A stretch of 22,813 nt of DNA from Dictyocoela muelleri (taxonomy: Eukaryota; Microsporidia), in contig SDVU01000074.1 of assembly GCA_016256075.1 (NCBI GenBank), positions 1 through 22,813 on the forward strand, written 5' to 3'. Positions 9,236 through 17,919 of the stretch are shown in pieces. The notes beneath the pieces were generated by a model that was not told where the DNA came from, made no database searches, and worked only from the letters and a program-made list of their open reading frames with translations. The first letter of the stretch is position 1; each line of letters begins with the position of its first letter. Both the position numbers and the translations under genes were made by a program.

Positions 9236-9461
9236 CATTTTGCCGGCAAAATAATAAAAAAAAATTTTTTTAAACCCTTATGAGCAGACCTAACAAAAAT
9301 GTAGATGATATGAGATTTTTTGACTTGATCATATATAATTTAAAAAAAAATCAGAAAAATTCATTTTTTGCAAAGATATGGAATAATTCCAGAAATCATG
9401 AAACGTAATAAATGCAGAAATTTAATGAATTTTTAAAGAATACGTTCTTGTTTAATCGGAT

Positions 9462-10169
9462 ATGTGTGGAGATGTGTTAAATTTCCGAAATCAGAGGTCT
9501 GTTTTGAATGGGACTGTTTTAGAGGATTGTAAAATTGATATTTTAAAGTTTATAAGATTTACATATTTGTACTTTTATAAAGATATAGGGCCTAAAGAAG
9601 CTATTCAGGAACTTAAAATAAGTAAAACAACCTATTATTATTTCAAAAAAATTTTCGATAAAACCTGCATTAAAGACTTTTTAATTAACAATAAAAAAAT
9701 AGGAGGAGAGGGTAAAGAAGTTCAAATAGATGAAACTCTGTTTAATACAAGAAAATATAATAAGGGTAGAAATAAAAAGCCATTGTGGATATTTGGAGGA
9801 ATAGAAGTGGGTAGTGGAAGGTGTTTTTTTCATGTAGTTCCCAACAGAACTGCTAACGTTCTACAATCTCTCATTGAATTCTCTGTTGAAAAGAATACCA
9901 ACATAGTAAGTGATATGTGGAAATCGTATGTAGGAATCGAAGAAAAGGGGTTCAAACATTGGACTGTTAATCATAAAAAAAACTTTGTGAATCCAAATAC
10001 AGGTAAACATACACAGTTAATTGAAAATTTATGGATGTTGTTGAAACGAAAAAAACATGATGATTTCGGAATTAACAGGATGAATGTTCAAAAATATCTG
10101 CATTTATTTGCATGGAAAAGGAATCTTAAGCGTTCTTATTCTGAGTTTCTCTCTTTGTTGAAGAAATAA
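9462..10169 (+). CDS. Merlin/IS1595-family transposase (ISXO2-like DDE), N-terminally shortened
   Basis: A 235-residue open frame from the ATG at 9462. The catalytic acidic residues are visible: EVQIDETLFNTRKYNKGR (D90), TNIVSDMWKSY (D151) and GKHTQLIENLWMLLKRK (E188), with 36 residues between the last two as in Merlin/IS1016-type enzymes. The VNHKKNFVNPNTGKHT block (about 169-184) is also typical of the ISXO2-like fold. Residues 1-25 (NFRNQRSVLNGTVLEDCK) correspond to the end of the N-terminal zinc-ribbon region, but the Cys-x2-Cys part is absent. Just upstream a different frame from the ATG at 9412 encodes MQKFNEFLKNTFLFNRICVE, which looks like the family's true N-terminus, then stops. An internal deletion of the zinc ribbon with a frame change is therefore likely. 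The catalytic domain may still fold, but the whole enzyme is probably impaired. Confidence 0.88.
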   Translation: MCGDVLNFRNQRSVLNGTVLEDCKIDILKFIRFTYLYFYKDIGPKEAIQELKISKTTYYYFKKIFDKTCIKDFLINNKKIGGEGKEVQIDETLFNTRKYNKGRNKKPLWIFGGIEVGSGRCFFHVVPNRTANVLQSLIEFSVEKNTNIVSDMWKSYVGIEEKGFKHWTVNHKKNFVNPNTGKHTQLIENLWMLLKRKKHDDFGINRMNVQKYLHLFAWKRNLKRSYSEFLSLLKK

Positions 10170-10228
10170 ATTATTTAAAATTTATATTTTTATAGTTTAC
10201 CTTTTTTTTATTTTTTATTATAAGTTTT

Positions 10229-10513
10229 ATCCATTTTGACCCAAATTTAGTAAGCGTACATAAGAGCTCATAAAAAACAGATTTCATATTTTGAAATATC
10301 ATAGTTAAATACTAGAGGAAAAATATTTTTCTAGTAGTGAATTATTTTTTTACCATATTTGGGACTTCGTCCCAAATATGGTAAAAAAATGATTCATTAC
10401 TAGAAAAATTTTTCCTCTAGTATTTAACTATGATCTTTCAAAATATGAAATCTGTTTTTTATGAGCTCTTATGTACGCTTACTAAATTTGGGTCAAAATG
10501 GATACCCAGTGCC
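10229..10513. repeat. Right fold-back module of the Merlin-like element
   Basis: This is a nearly perfect palindrome of about 285 bp centred near 10370 (ATATTTGGGAC-TTC-GTCCCAAATAT). The arms carry TCCATTTTGACCCAAATTTA, AAGCGTACATAAGAGCTCAT and TAAATACTAGAGGAAAAAT with their complements. The near identity of the arms suggests a recent origin or ongoing arm-to-arm conversion. It is expected to form a strong hairpin in single-stranded DNA or RNA. Confidence 0.9.
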
Positions 10514-10514
10514 G

Positions 10515-12250
10515 TTTTTTTATATTCGTGAGAATTCTAATTTTTCCATTTTTCTTAATTAAAGTGAACGCCGGGGATTTAAAAGGTGAGTTCCTGTACC
10601 TGATTATACCGTTAGACATCAAAAATTCTATTTCTTTTTGTACATGAGTCCGACGTGTATTGGGAAAGAGCTAAGAGGATTTATCAATAATACTGTCAGA
10701 TTTTTAATTTATTCATGAAATACGCTGTTTGTTGTTCCTATATCAGGATTAATCAATTTATATTCTTTCATTAGCTTATTTATTTTATCCTAAATTTTTT
10801 TATGGTCCCAGTATTATATTAATTTTTGTTTTTCTGATTAATGTTTTTTTTGTTATTGCTATTTTCTGACAGTGAAAGCTCATACTTACCTTTTATACTA
10901 ATTGTGTGATCATTTAGATTTATAATTGCTTCGTTTAAAAGTAAGAAATCCATGCCAAGGATCATATCTGTTGTCATCTTATCGAGAACAGTTGCTGATA
11001 TTTCATAAAATCTACTTTCATCATTTTGCAAACAAAATTTAACGTGTTTTTTCTAATTACCTCGTATTATACTTCTATCTACTAGTTCGGATTTCAAAAT
11101 TTTTCGTGATTCACTAATGATTATATTTGTTTTTTAACTATCTTTTTACTGACATATGTTTTTGTAGAGCCGTATCTAGTAGGAATTTTACGTTTATATT
11201 TTTTATTGTGCGTCCATTTCTAAAAAGCGCGCCTTCATTATAGGTTTACAAATAATGTTGTTCGATCGGATTTGAAATTTTCTTTGTCTCTCTTTAAGGT
11301 TTCTGCATTTTGTTTGTTCAATACACTGCAACTTGTAGAGACGTGACTCTCTTTTTATGAAATTTGCAATACATATTTCTTTTACTTTTATGATATTTAC
11401 TCTCACCTTATGATTGTTAATTATAAATCTTCGATACCTTGTTCTTGTAACATATCTACTATCGTGTCAATTATGTTATAAATTGCAGTAGTGTTTGTAT
11501 GTTTAACCTGAGAATATCGATTTTTGTTCTTTTAGATAATCCACTGTAATATGCTTCCTCTATCTTCATATCAACTTGTTCGCGGGTCCAATTTAAGCAT
11601 ATCTCGAGCTTGTTTGCGATCAATGTAATTTTATGTTTATATTCTTTTATTGCTCTAAATCTTCTTGTTGGATCGTAAACAATTTATTTTGATATTTCAG
11701 ATGTTTCACTAGAAGGTATCTCTTGTAAAAATGATAAATAATATTTCTTCTAAACTTTTGCAATTATGAATAAGATCAATATATTCAGATGATATTGATA
11801 CCCGTAATACACCCATTGGAGTTAATTCATCTCATCAAGTTACCTTTGATGTTAGAATGAATTCATATCACCAAGTAAATAAGTCTTGTTCCTCGATATT
11901 TTCAAGCATTGAGAATGATCTTTTTATTTGAATGTTTGTACTTGGCAAGCATATTGAAAATTTTATTCGTTGTGGGCGTATGATTATATTTAGTTCTTTG
12001 GTTTGAATTTCCAAACTCAAATTGACGAATCTATCTATGATCCGGACAAAGACTAAAGTCTGATTATAAAAAGAATTCTTTGAATATAATTTATTTTATT
12101 GTTTCATCCGGATGGAAAAGTCGTCATCCGGGTACATTGTTCTTAATGTTCTTCTATTTTTTCGAAATTTAATGATATTGGCATTTCTGATAGTTTTGCA
12201 TGCATGTAAAATGTCAAGCGCTTAAATTTTTAATTTGGAGGTATATTCTT
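10515..12250 (-). mobile_element. Fossil Ty3/gypsy LTR-retrotransposon fragment (gag, protease, start of RT)
   Basis: Read on the minus strand, three parts appear in the usual order. A gag-like stretch lies at about 11450-12250, with TREQVDMKIEEAYYSGL as its most typical piece. A retropepsin-like stretch lies at about 10830-11180 and includes MILGMDFLLLNEAIINLND, the C-terminal flap-side block of Ty3-type proteases. The beginning of a reverse transcriptase lies near 10560-10650 (IEFLMSNGIIRYRNSPF). The rest of pol and both LTRs are not visible. The Merlin-like element lies directly at its RT end, suggesting that insertion cut it off. It is an old, broken copy with many breaks, probably ten or more. 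Family placement rests on these blocks and their order. Confidence 0.75.
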
Positions 12251-12632
12251 CTTGATATTATATTTGGCGGTAACTATATCTAGATGTTCTATTAAGCTGT
12301 GAAAAAAAATGTTTTGGAAGAATTTTGACACCTTCTAGATTTATAATCAAAAATTTTAGCATGTCGTGTTCTAGATGTGACAATATCTTTTTTAACAGTT
12401 TCTATTATTTCTAAAATTCATCATTCTATATGATCTTGTAAGTATTTTTAAGAATATCACTAATTTTAGAAATTTTTGGGCCGAAATTTTTTATGTAAAT
12501 TCGAACCAATTTAAAATTACGGTTTCTGGGCGCCTCAGTTTGATAGAATATATACGCCTGATTTTTTTTATAAATCCTTCAAACACAATGAAATCAGTTA
12601 AAATCAATTTTTTTACATAAATATAATAAATT
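12251..12632. other. AT-rich stretch with no recognised feature
   Basis: It lies between the retrotransposon fossil and the start of the second Merlin-type relic. No coding or structural signal was identified, apart from possible undetected 5' parts of the fossil or leader sequence of the Merlin-type element. Confidence 0.5.
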
Positions 12633-13405
12633 ATGACTGACTTACTTCGTAAAAAATGTTTTAAGTGTAATTCTGAGATTGCTTGGCATTTGAAGAAGAA
12701 ATATACTATCATTAGACGCTGGAATAAAGCCGGTCTATACGTTCACTCTTTTAAAATACGCCATTTAAAGGCAACATGGACTATAACATTAAATTACTGA
12801 TCATTTATTATATGTTTTTGCAAGGTTCGTGTGTTAAAGATTTCAATCTATGGACCGAATGGGATCGTCACACTGTGTATAGAATCCTTAGAAACTGAAA
12901 TCTATTGATATTTTACAACAATATATAACAGTTGTTTTCAACCGATAGGAGATGAAGGTTTAATAGTTGACGTCGATGAATCTAAATTTGGCAGGAGAAT
13001 ATCATCGCTGCCATCGAGTTTAAGGTGTGTGGGTCATTGGGGCTGTTGAAAAAAAGTTATGATAGGCTATTTATTTTGAATGCGTTTGAAGAAAGAAGCT
13101 CAGAAGTATTAATCGATTTCATTAAAAAATTTGTAATCATGACTCTATTATATATTCTGATTGCTAGAGATGCTTTCGCGAGTTAAGGATACATTTAGAG
13201 AGCATCTAACAGTAAACCATTTAAAAGAGTTTATTGACGATAGTGCAGGTGTTCATATCAACACAATTGAAGGTTGCTGGTCTGGTATTAAAAAGGTAAC
13301 ACATTCCCTTTACAGAGTGAAACGCGTAATTGATATATATATATTTGCTTCGCTTTATGTTAAATCGAAATGTAAAGAAAAATGCCTTTGGACAGCCATA
13401 AAAAA
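12633..13405 (+). pseudogene. Second Merlin/IS1595-type transposase relic, a different subfamily
   Basis: A start at 12633 (MTDLLRKKCFKCNSEIAWHL) opens with a Cys-x2-Cys zinc-ribbon half that the gene at 9462 lacks. The helix-turn-helix-like region follows in other frames (CVKDFNLWTEWDRHTVYRIL near 12830-12895). The first catalytic motif is GDEGLIVDVDESKFGRR near 12950-12995. The C-terminal block is open at 13161-13400 and contains LTVNHLKEFIDDSAGVHINT and then IEGCWSGIKKV, with the catalytic Glu in NTIEG. Several stops and frame changes (at least four) separate these parts, and the second Asp region near 13150 is damaged. The frame ends in the CLWTAI block, where the palindromic element at 13393 begins. 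Confidence 0.85.
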
Positions 13406-14183
13406 TGCCAAAGGTATTTTTTCGGGGGGAGGGGGGGGGTGTTCGGCATTTTTCCCGAAAAAATGCCGAAACATTTTATAATTAAAATGTTAATGATTTG
13501 ATATAAATATATATTTATTATTTTTTTATTAAATTTTAATTTTTTTGGCATTTTTTATTTTTTTATTCAATTGAAAATGTTTAGGAAAAAAAAACAATTA
13601 AAAGATACAGTAATTATTTGACAGTTTTAAGAATTTTTAAAAGTAATTTTAAGATAAAAAGAGTTTGATTATTATCAAAAATTTAGCTTAGTTTATGAAC
13701 ATTTAAAATCAAAATTTAACTACTACAAAAGCCGTCAAACTTTTCACTAACATTTAAACAATAATACGCTAGTGAAAGTAATTTTAACCTCTCTGGAATG
13801 ATTCTTCTGCAAATTTAAGAAGAGAGACCTAAACAAAAAATCTACAATGTGAAATTTAAGATTTTAATTTTATCAAAACGTGCTAATAGGTTATAAATTA
13901 TTGTAAGAAGTTAAAATATTTATCAAAAAGAAAGTTTTACAATGATTTTAAAGGTTTTTAAGTTAAATTTAAATAAATTTTAGCAAAAAAGGGGTCCTGT
14001 AGAAATTTATTTTATTATATTCCATTAATAAATATTATTAAAATTTAATAAAAAAAATTAATAAAAATATTTTAATATCAAATCATTAACATTTTAACAT
14101 CAAAAATGTTTCGGCATTTTTTCGGGAAAAATGCCGAAAAAAAAAACCTCGAAAAAATGACTTCGGCATTTTTTTGGGCTGCC
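13393..14183. mobile_element. 790-bp non-autonomous palindromic element
   Basis: The termini are CAGCC joined to AAAAAATGCC-like sequence at the left and its complement, GGCATTTTTTTGGGCTGCC, at the right. About 160 bp of each arm are inverted copies (13393-13555 against 14030-14183), including TTTCCCGAAAAAATGCCGAA and AATGTTAATGATTTGATAT. The interior of about 475 bp is AT-rich and non-coding. The left arm carries an unusual G6-A-G9 run at 13424-13439 that the right arm lacks. It lies at the 3' end of the second Merlin-type relic, so it may have inserted there. The transposase family that moved it is not identifiable. Confidence 0.75.
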
Positions 14184-14203
14184 CTTTATGAGTCCTAATC
14201 GTG

Positions 14204-14400
14204 CTAAAAAACGTTCTGTGTCTTTTTATCCATGAATATTCTTTCTAATAAACTTTCTGTAGCGTTTAAAGCTAGAATGTCTTCTTCTGAAAAGAGATTT
14301 TCTTCTTCTGAATTTTTTTTATTGAAATTTTTGACATATAAGGGTAAGGGGTTTAAAAATTTCTTAAAACAGCGTCTAATTTGTAAAGCAGCGTCTAACT
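14204..14400 (-). pseudogene. Unidentified coding-like fragment
   Basis: One minus-strand frame stays open for about 65 codons before a stop at 14204. It reads like protein rather than random AT-rich sequence, with RRCFKKFLNPLPLYVKNF, then a Glu-rich stretch, then DILALNATESLLERIFMD. It has no ATG at its upstream end, where a stop precedes it near 14400. It lies between a palindromic element and the alanyl-tRNA synthetase gene. I do not recognise the family; it could be the 3' end of a truncated host gene or of an element. Confidence 0.3.
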
Positions 14401-14488
14401 AACATGCACCCAATTTTTTAAGAACATAAATTTCAATTTGTCCTTTAAATATATAACAATAAATTAACAATATAAATAACTTGTATTA

Positions 14489-14562
14489 ATTAATTTATTT
14501 AGATTAATTTATTTAGATTAACTTATTTAAATTAACTTATTTAAATTAACATATTTAAATTT
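14489..14562. repeat. 14-15-bp AT-only tandem repeat upstream of alaS
   Basis: Units such as ATTAATTTATTTAG and ATTAACTTATTTAA repeat about five times. The array ends about 160 bp before the synthetase ATG. It may influence the promoter region through AT content, but nothing shows this directly. Confidence 0.7.
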
Positions 14563-14717
14563 ATGGCTGTTTTTTACTTTAAAACAAATACCTCATCATG
14601 ATAGGTTTTAATAGGCAATGATATTTTTTTTTTCTAAAAAAAAATAAAGTTAAAAATCAAAAGAAACCTTTTTAAATGTTTTATAATTTCGATGGTTTTT
14701 TAAATAAGAAAAAAATA

Positions 14718-14722
14718 CCCCC
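14718..14722 (+). promoter_or_regulatory. CCCCC motif directly before the ATG
   Basis: The five C residues touch the start codon (AAAAATACCCCCATG), in a region where C runs are otherwise rare. C-rich motifs just upstream of start codons are known from microsporidian genes and associated with transcription initiation and very short 5' UTRs. The motif also supports choosing this ATG. Confidence 0.6.
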
Positions 14723-17686
14723 ATGTATACAGCCAACCAACTTCGTAACACATTCATAAACTACTTCAAAACTAAAAATCATAAACACATAAAATCATCC
14801 AGCATAATTCCAACTGATGACAAATCACTACTTTTCGTGAACAGCGGAATGGTTCAATTCAAAAAAATATTCACATCCGAAATTAATGATTTTTCAGGAT
14901 TTAAAGATTTGAAACGGGCAGTTTCTGTTCAGCGATGTGTGCGAGCAGGTGGTAAACATAACGATCTTGATGATGTTGGAAAAGATAATTATCATCATAC
15001 ATATTTTGAAATGCTTGGAAATTGGTCTTTTGGTGATTATTTTAAAAAAGAAGCTATCGATTTTGCTTATGACTTTTTGGTCAACGTTTTGAAATTAAAG
15101 AAAGAAAATTTGTATGTCACTTATTACAGTCCAGTGAGGGTAAACGAGATTGATAACAATGATTTTAAGATGATTGATAAAAATGAAAATAAGAATAACA
15201 TTGATGATGACTTTAATAATAAGCCTTATACATTCACTGAAGACATTGAAACGAAAAATATTTGGGTAAAATACTTCCCTGAAAATAAAATACTGCCTTT
15301 CGAAAAAGAAAACTTTTGGGAAATGGGTGATACTGGGCCGTGTGGTCCATGTACAGAAATACATTACGACAGAATAGGTAACAGAGATGCATCACATCTA
15401 GTCAACAAAGATGATCCCGATGTTATTGAGATATGGAATATTGTTTTTATGGAGTATTTCAGGAATAAGAATGGCTTTTCAACGCTTAACCGGAAATGCA
15501 TTGATACAGGAATGGGATTAGAAAGAGTTTTGTCTATTTTGAATGATGTTAGGTCAAATTATTTGACAGAAAGTTTTATACCGATTTTTGATTTTATGAG
15601 TAAAACTTATAATCTTCCTAAATATTGTGAACCTGAAAATGAAAATAATAATGAAAATGAAAATGAACCTGAAAATAATCCTGAAATAGTTGAAAAGATC
15701 GCAAAACTATCCTTAGGTTCACCCAAAGAAGAAATTACTATCGCTTATAGAATCATAGCTGATCATTGCCGTACAATTTCAGTATGTCTCTTTGATGGAG
15801 TTGAATTTAGCAGTGAAGGTCGTGGCTATGTTTTAAGACGAATAACAAGACGGTCTATTCGATATTTACACGATATTTTTAATTTAAGGTGTGGTGAATT
15901 ATCTAAAATTTGTGATTTTGCATCTAAAAATCTTAATTTAACATTGGAAGAAAGACACTTAAAAATGATTGATGATGAAGAAAAGCTCTTTTTAAAAACT
16001 CTGGAAAAAGGAAAACATTATTTCAACACGATTACTAAAAATGGAAACTTGACAGGTCGCGATCTTTTTATTTTGCATGACACGTATGGATTTCCTGCAG
16101 ATTTGAGTATAATTCTCGCAAATGAAAGAAAAATTGAAGTTGACCTCAAGGACTATGAACTTTTTAAAGAACAAGCAAAGGAAAAAAGTCGTAAAAAAGG
16201 CAATAATGATTTTAAGGTAGATTTAAGTGAACTTGAAAAATATCCACATACTGATGACAAATTTAAATATACAATACATGATGAGAATAATTGTTTAAAA
16301 GCAAGTGTTTTATGTTTAATTGTTAAGAATAAGGTAATTGATATTGATTATAAAAATGATATTGATTATAAAAAAGATATGGATTATAAAAATGATATTG
16401 ATTATAAAAAAGATATTGACGATAAAGAAAAAATTGGAATTATTTTAGACAAAACTTGCTTTTACGCTGAAAAGGGTGGTCAAGTTGGTGATCAAGGTTT
16501 TATTTATTTTTTAGAAAATGATAATTTTAATAAAAATTTCGTCGGAAAATTTAAAGTAGAAAATACAAAATACATTGGTAATTACGTTATACACGTTGGA
16601 ACATATTCTGGGAAAATTTTAAAAACTGCACTGCTACAGATTGATAGTGAAAGGCGATTGAAAATACAGAAAAATCATACTGCAACGCATATTTTGAATT
16701 ATGTTTTAAAAAATCTATACGATTGTGATCAGAATGGCAGTTTTTTAAATCATGAAAAACTCAGGTTCGATTTTGTTGTTAAGAATGAAATTTGTAAAAA
16801 AGAAAATATTGATATAAAACGAATTGAAGACGAGGTTAATCAAATTATTAATAAGAACTTGAGAGTAACGACAGAATTTAAAAAATTTGATGAAATTGAA
16901 AATGTTATTTATCTTAAAAATGAGAATTATCCACCAATAGTCAGAATTGTTAGCATTAATTACCCTGAAAATATTTGTGATAAGGAAAAAGTAGTATCAG
17001 ATCTTAAAACTTCTAATATTAACACTACAAATCTTAAAACTACTGATCTAAACACTACTGATCATCAAACCCCATTTTTTTCCGAATTATGTGGAGGTAC
17101 ACACGTAAAAAATACATCTGAAATTAAATTATTCAGGATTATAAGTTACAGTAGTATATCTAATACCACAAAAAGAATAGTCGGTGTTACTGATGAAATA
17201 GCTCTAAAGTGCACTGAAAATGGTCAAAGAATGATAAATGAATGTCGAAATGGTAAAATTTCTAAAAACAGTGATATTTCAGGTGACATTCCAGTCGTTG
17301 ATCGTGATGAAATTGCCAAATTGAATAGAATTAATGAAAATAAAAATATCGAAGAATGGAAAAATAATTTAAAAAAATATAAAGAAAAAATTCTGGCTCT
17401 AGAAGATGAAACTATAATTTTTGAGGTTAAAAAATTTAGTGAAAACATTTTAAAAGATTTAAATTCTATAGCATCGGTAGTTCCAAAGAATAAAAAACTT
17501 TTAATATACCTAATTGATAATCACGATTTTTATTTTTTGGAGCGTAATTGTTGCTTGAGTGTAGGCGACTTAGAAGTTTTTGGGAATGTTAAAGCTGGTG
17601 GTAAAGAATTTTTGATGGGTAAAATTGAAAATATATGTTTAATGGAGGAGCTGATAAGGTTTATTAAAAACAGAGTTTGCATTTAG
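14723..17686 (+). CDS. alaS: Cytosolic alanyl-tRNA synthetase
   Basis: A 987-residue class II synthetase that charges tRNA-Ala. The start is the first ATG, after CCCCC, and gives the conserved N-terminus (MYTANQLRNTFINYF, then SGMVQFKKIF). The aminoacylation core spans about 1-290, with RAVSVQRCVRAGGKHNDLDD (65-84), the motif FEMLGNWSFGDYFK (95-108), GDTGPCGPCTEIHYD (202-216) and DTGMGLERVL (261-270). The tRNA-recognition domain includes YRIIADHCRTIS and SEGRGYVLRRITRR (342-377). The editing domain has AEKGGQVGDQG (582-592), the metal-binding HTATH (652-656) and CGGTH (790-794). The C-terminal domain is short, ending near GGKEFLMGKIEN. Three low-complexity inserts stand out: Asn/Glu repeats (304-320), a six-residue IDYKND-type repeat (541-570) and a Thr/Asn/Leu repeat (757-785) just before CGGTH. 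All key motifs are intact and there is no intron. This is the only convincing host gene in the window. Confidence 0.98.
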   Translation: MYTANQLRNTFINYFKTKNHKHIKSSSIIPTDDKSLLFVNSGMVQFKKIFTSEINDFSGFKDLKRAVSVQRCVRAGGKHNDLDDVGKDNYHHTYFEMLGNWSFGDYFKKEAIDFAYDFLVNVLKLKKENLYVTYYSPVRVNEIDNNDFKMIDKNENKNNIDDDFNNKPYTFTEDIETKNIWVKYFPENKILPFEKENFWEMGDTGPCGPCTEIHYDRIGNRDASHLVNKDDPDVIEIWNIVFMEYFRNKNGFSTLNRKCIDTGMGLERVLSILNDVRSNYLTESFIPIFDFMSKTYNLPKYCEPENENNNENENEPENNPEIVEKIAKLSLGSPKEEITIAYRIIADHCRTISVCLFDGVEFSSEGRGYVLRRITRRSIRYLHDIFNLRCGELSKICDFASKNLNLTLEERHLKMIDDEEKLFLKTLEKGKHYFNTITKNGNLTGRDLFILHDTYGFPADLSIILANERKIEVDLKDYELFKEQAKEKSRKKGNNDFKVDLSELEKYPHTDDKFKYTIHDENNCLKASVLCLIVKNKVIDIDYKNDIDYKKDMDYKNDIDYKKDIDDKEKIGIILDKTCFYAEKGGQVGDQGFIYFLENDNFNKNFVGKFKVENTKYIGNYVIHVGTYSGKILKTALLQIDSERRLKIQKNHTATHILNYVLKNLYDCDQNGSFLNHEKLRFDFVVKNEICKKENIDIKRIEDEVNQIINKNLRVTTEFKKFDEIENVIYLKNENYPPIVRIVSINYPENICDKEKVVSDLKTSNINTTNLKTTDLNTTDHQTPFFSELCGGTHVKNTSEIKLFRIISYSSISNTTKRIVGVTDEIALKCTENGQRMINECRNGKISKNSDISGDIPVVDRDEIAKLNRINENKNIEEWKNNLKKYKEKILALEDETIIFEVKKFSENILKDLNSIASVVPKNKKLLIYLIDNHDFYFLERNCCLSVGDLEVFGNVKAGGKEFLMGKIENICLMEELIRFIKNRVCI

Positions 17687-17692
17687 GTTTTG

Positions 17693-17698
17693 AATAAA
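17693..17698 (+). terminator. Possible polyadenylation signal
   Basis: AATAAA begins seven nucleotides after the TAG stop of the alanyl-tRNA synthetase gene. A very short 3' UTR would fit a compact microsporidian gene. The motif is common in AT-rich DNA, so the call rests on position. Confidence 0.4.
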
Positions 17699-17751
17699 AG
17701 GATTTTAAAAAGGTTTCATTTTGTGAAAGTTTATAAATACCTTCAACACCC

Positions 17752-17816
17752 CCTTTTTGGAACCTTCTTTTTTGGCGCCTCCTTTTTTTTGGCACCTCCT
17801 TTTTTAGCGCCTTTTT
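17752..17816. repeat. Pyrimidine-rich GGCGCCTCC-type repeat, upstream member
   Basis: Four imperfect units alternate T runs with GGAACCTTC, GGCGCCTCC, GGCACCTCC and AGCGCC. A matching block in the same orientation lies at 22043-22088. It is just downstream of the synthetase gene and just before the fold-back element at 17920. Confidence 0.7.
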
Positions 17817-17919
17817 GTCTTGGAGTTAATTTTTAACGTAATTTAATCTTATATTTTCTTTTTTTTCCGTTTTTCTTCCTTTTCCACTTTTTAAAAAAAT
17901 AAACATTCGGCATTATGAA

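Larger units (their letters stand above)
8922..10513 (+). mobile_element. Merlin/IS1595-like DNA transposon with palindromic ends
   Basis: The outer ends are inverted repeats: GGCACTGGGTATCCATTTTG at 8922, and the reverse complement of the same 20 bases at the right end, closing with GGATACCCAGTGCC at 10500-10513. The similarity runs inward for over 100 bp. Each end also has a second, inward-facing inverted copy (about 9140-9233 and 10229-10330), so the transposase gene sits between two fold-back modules of about 315 and 285 bp. No convincing 8-9-bp target duplication could be seen. The insertion interrupts the Ty3-like fossil that begins at 10515. Confidence 0.85.

Noticed and set aside
12491-12712. 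73-codon minus-strand frame
   Set aside because: It overlaps the start of the Merlin-type relic on the opposite strand and has no recognisable motif.
13161-13481. 106-codon frame taken as a gene of its own
   Set aside because: Its first part is the C-terminal block of the degraded Merlin-type transposase, its ATG is internal, and its last part reads into the palindromic element.
15095-17448. Minus-strand frames at 15095-15364, 15992-16174 and 17224-17448
   Set aside because: All are antisense shadows of the alanyl-tRNA synthetase gene, with no independent signals.
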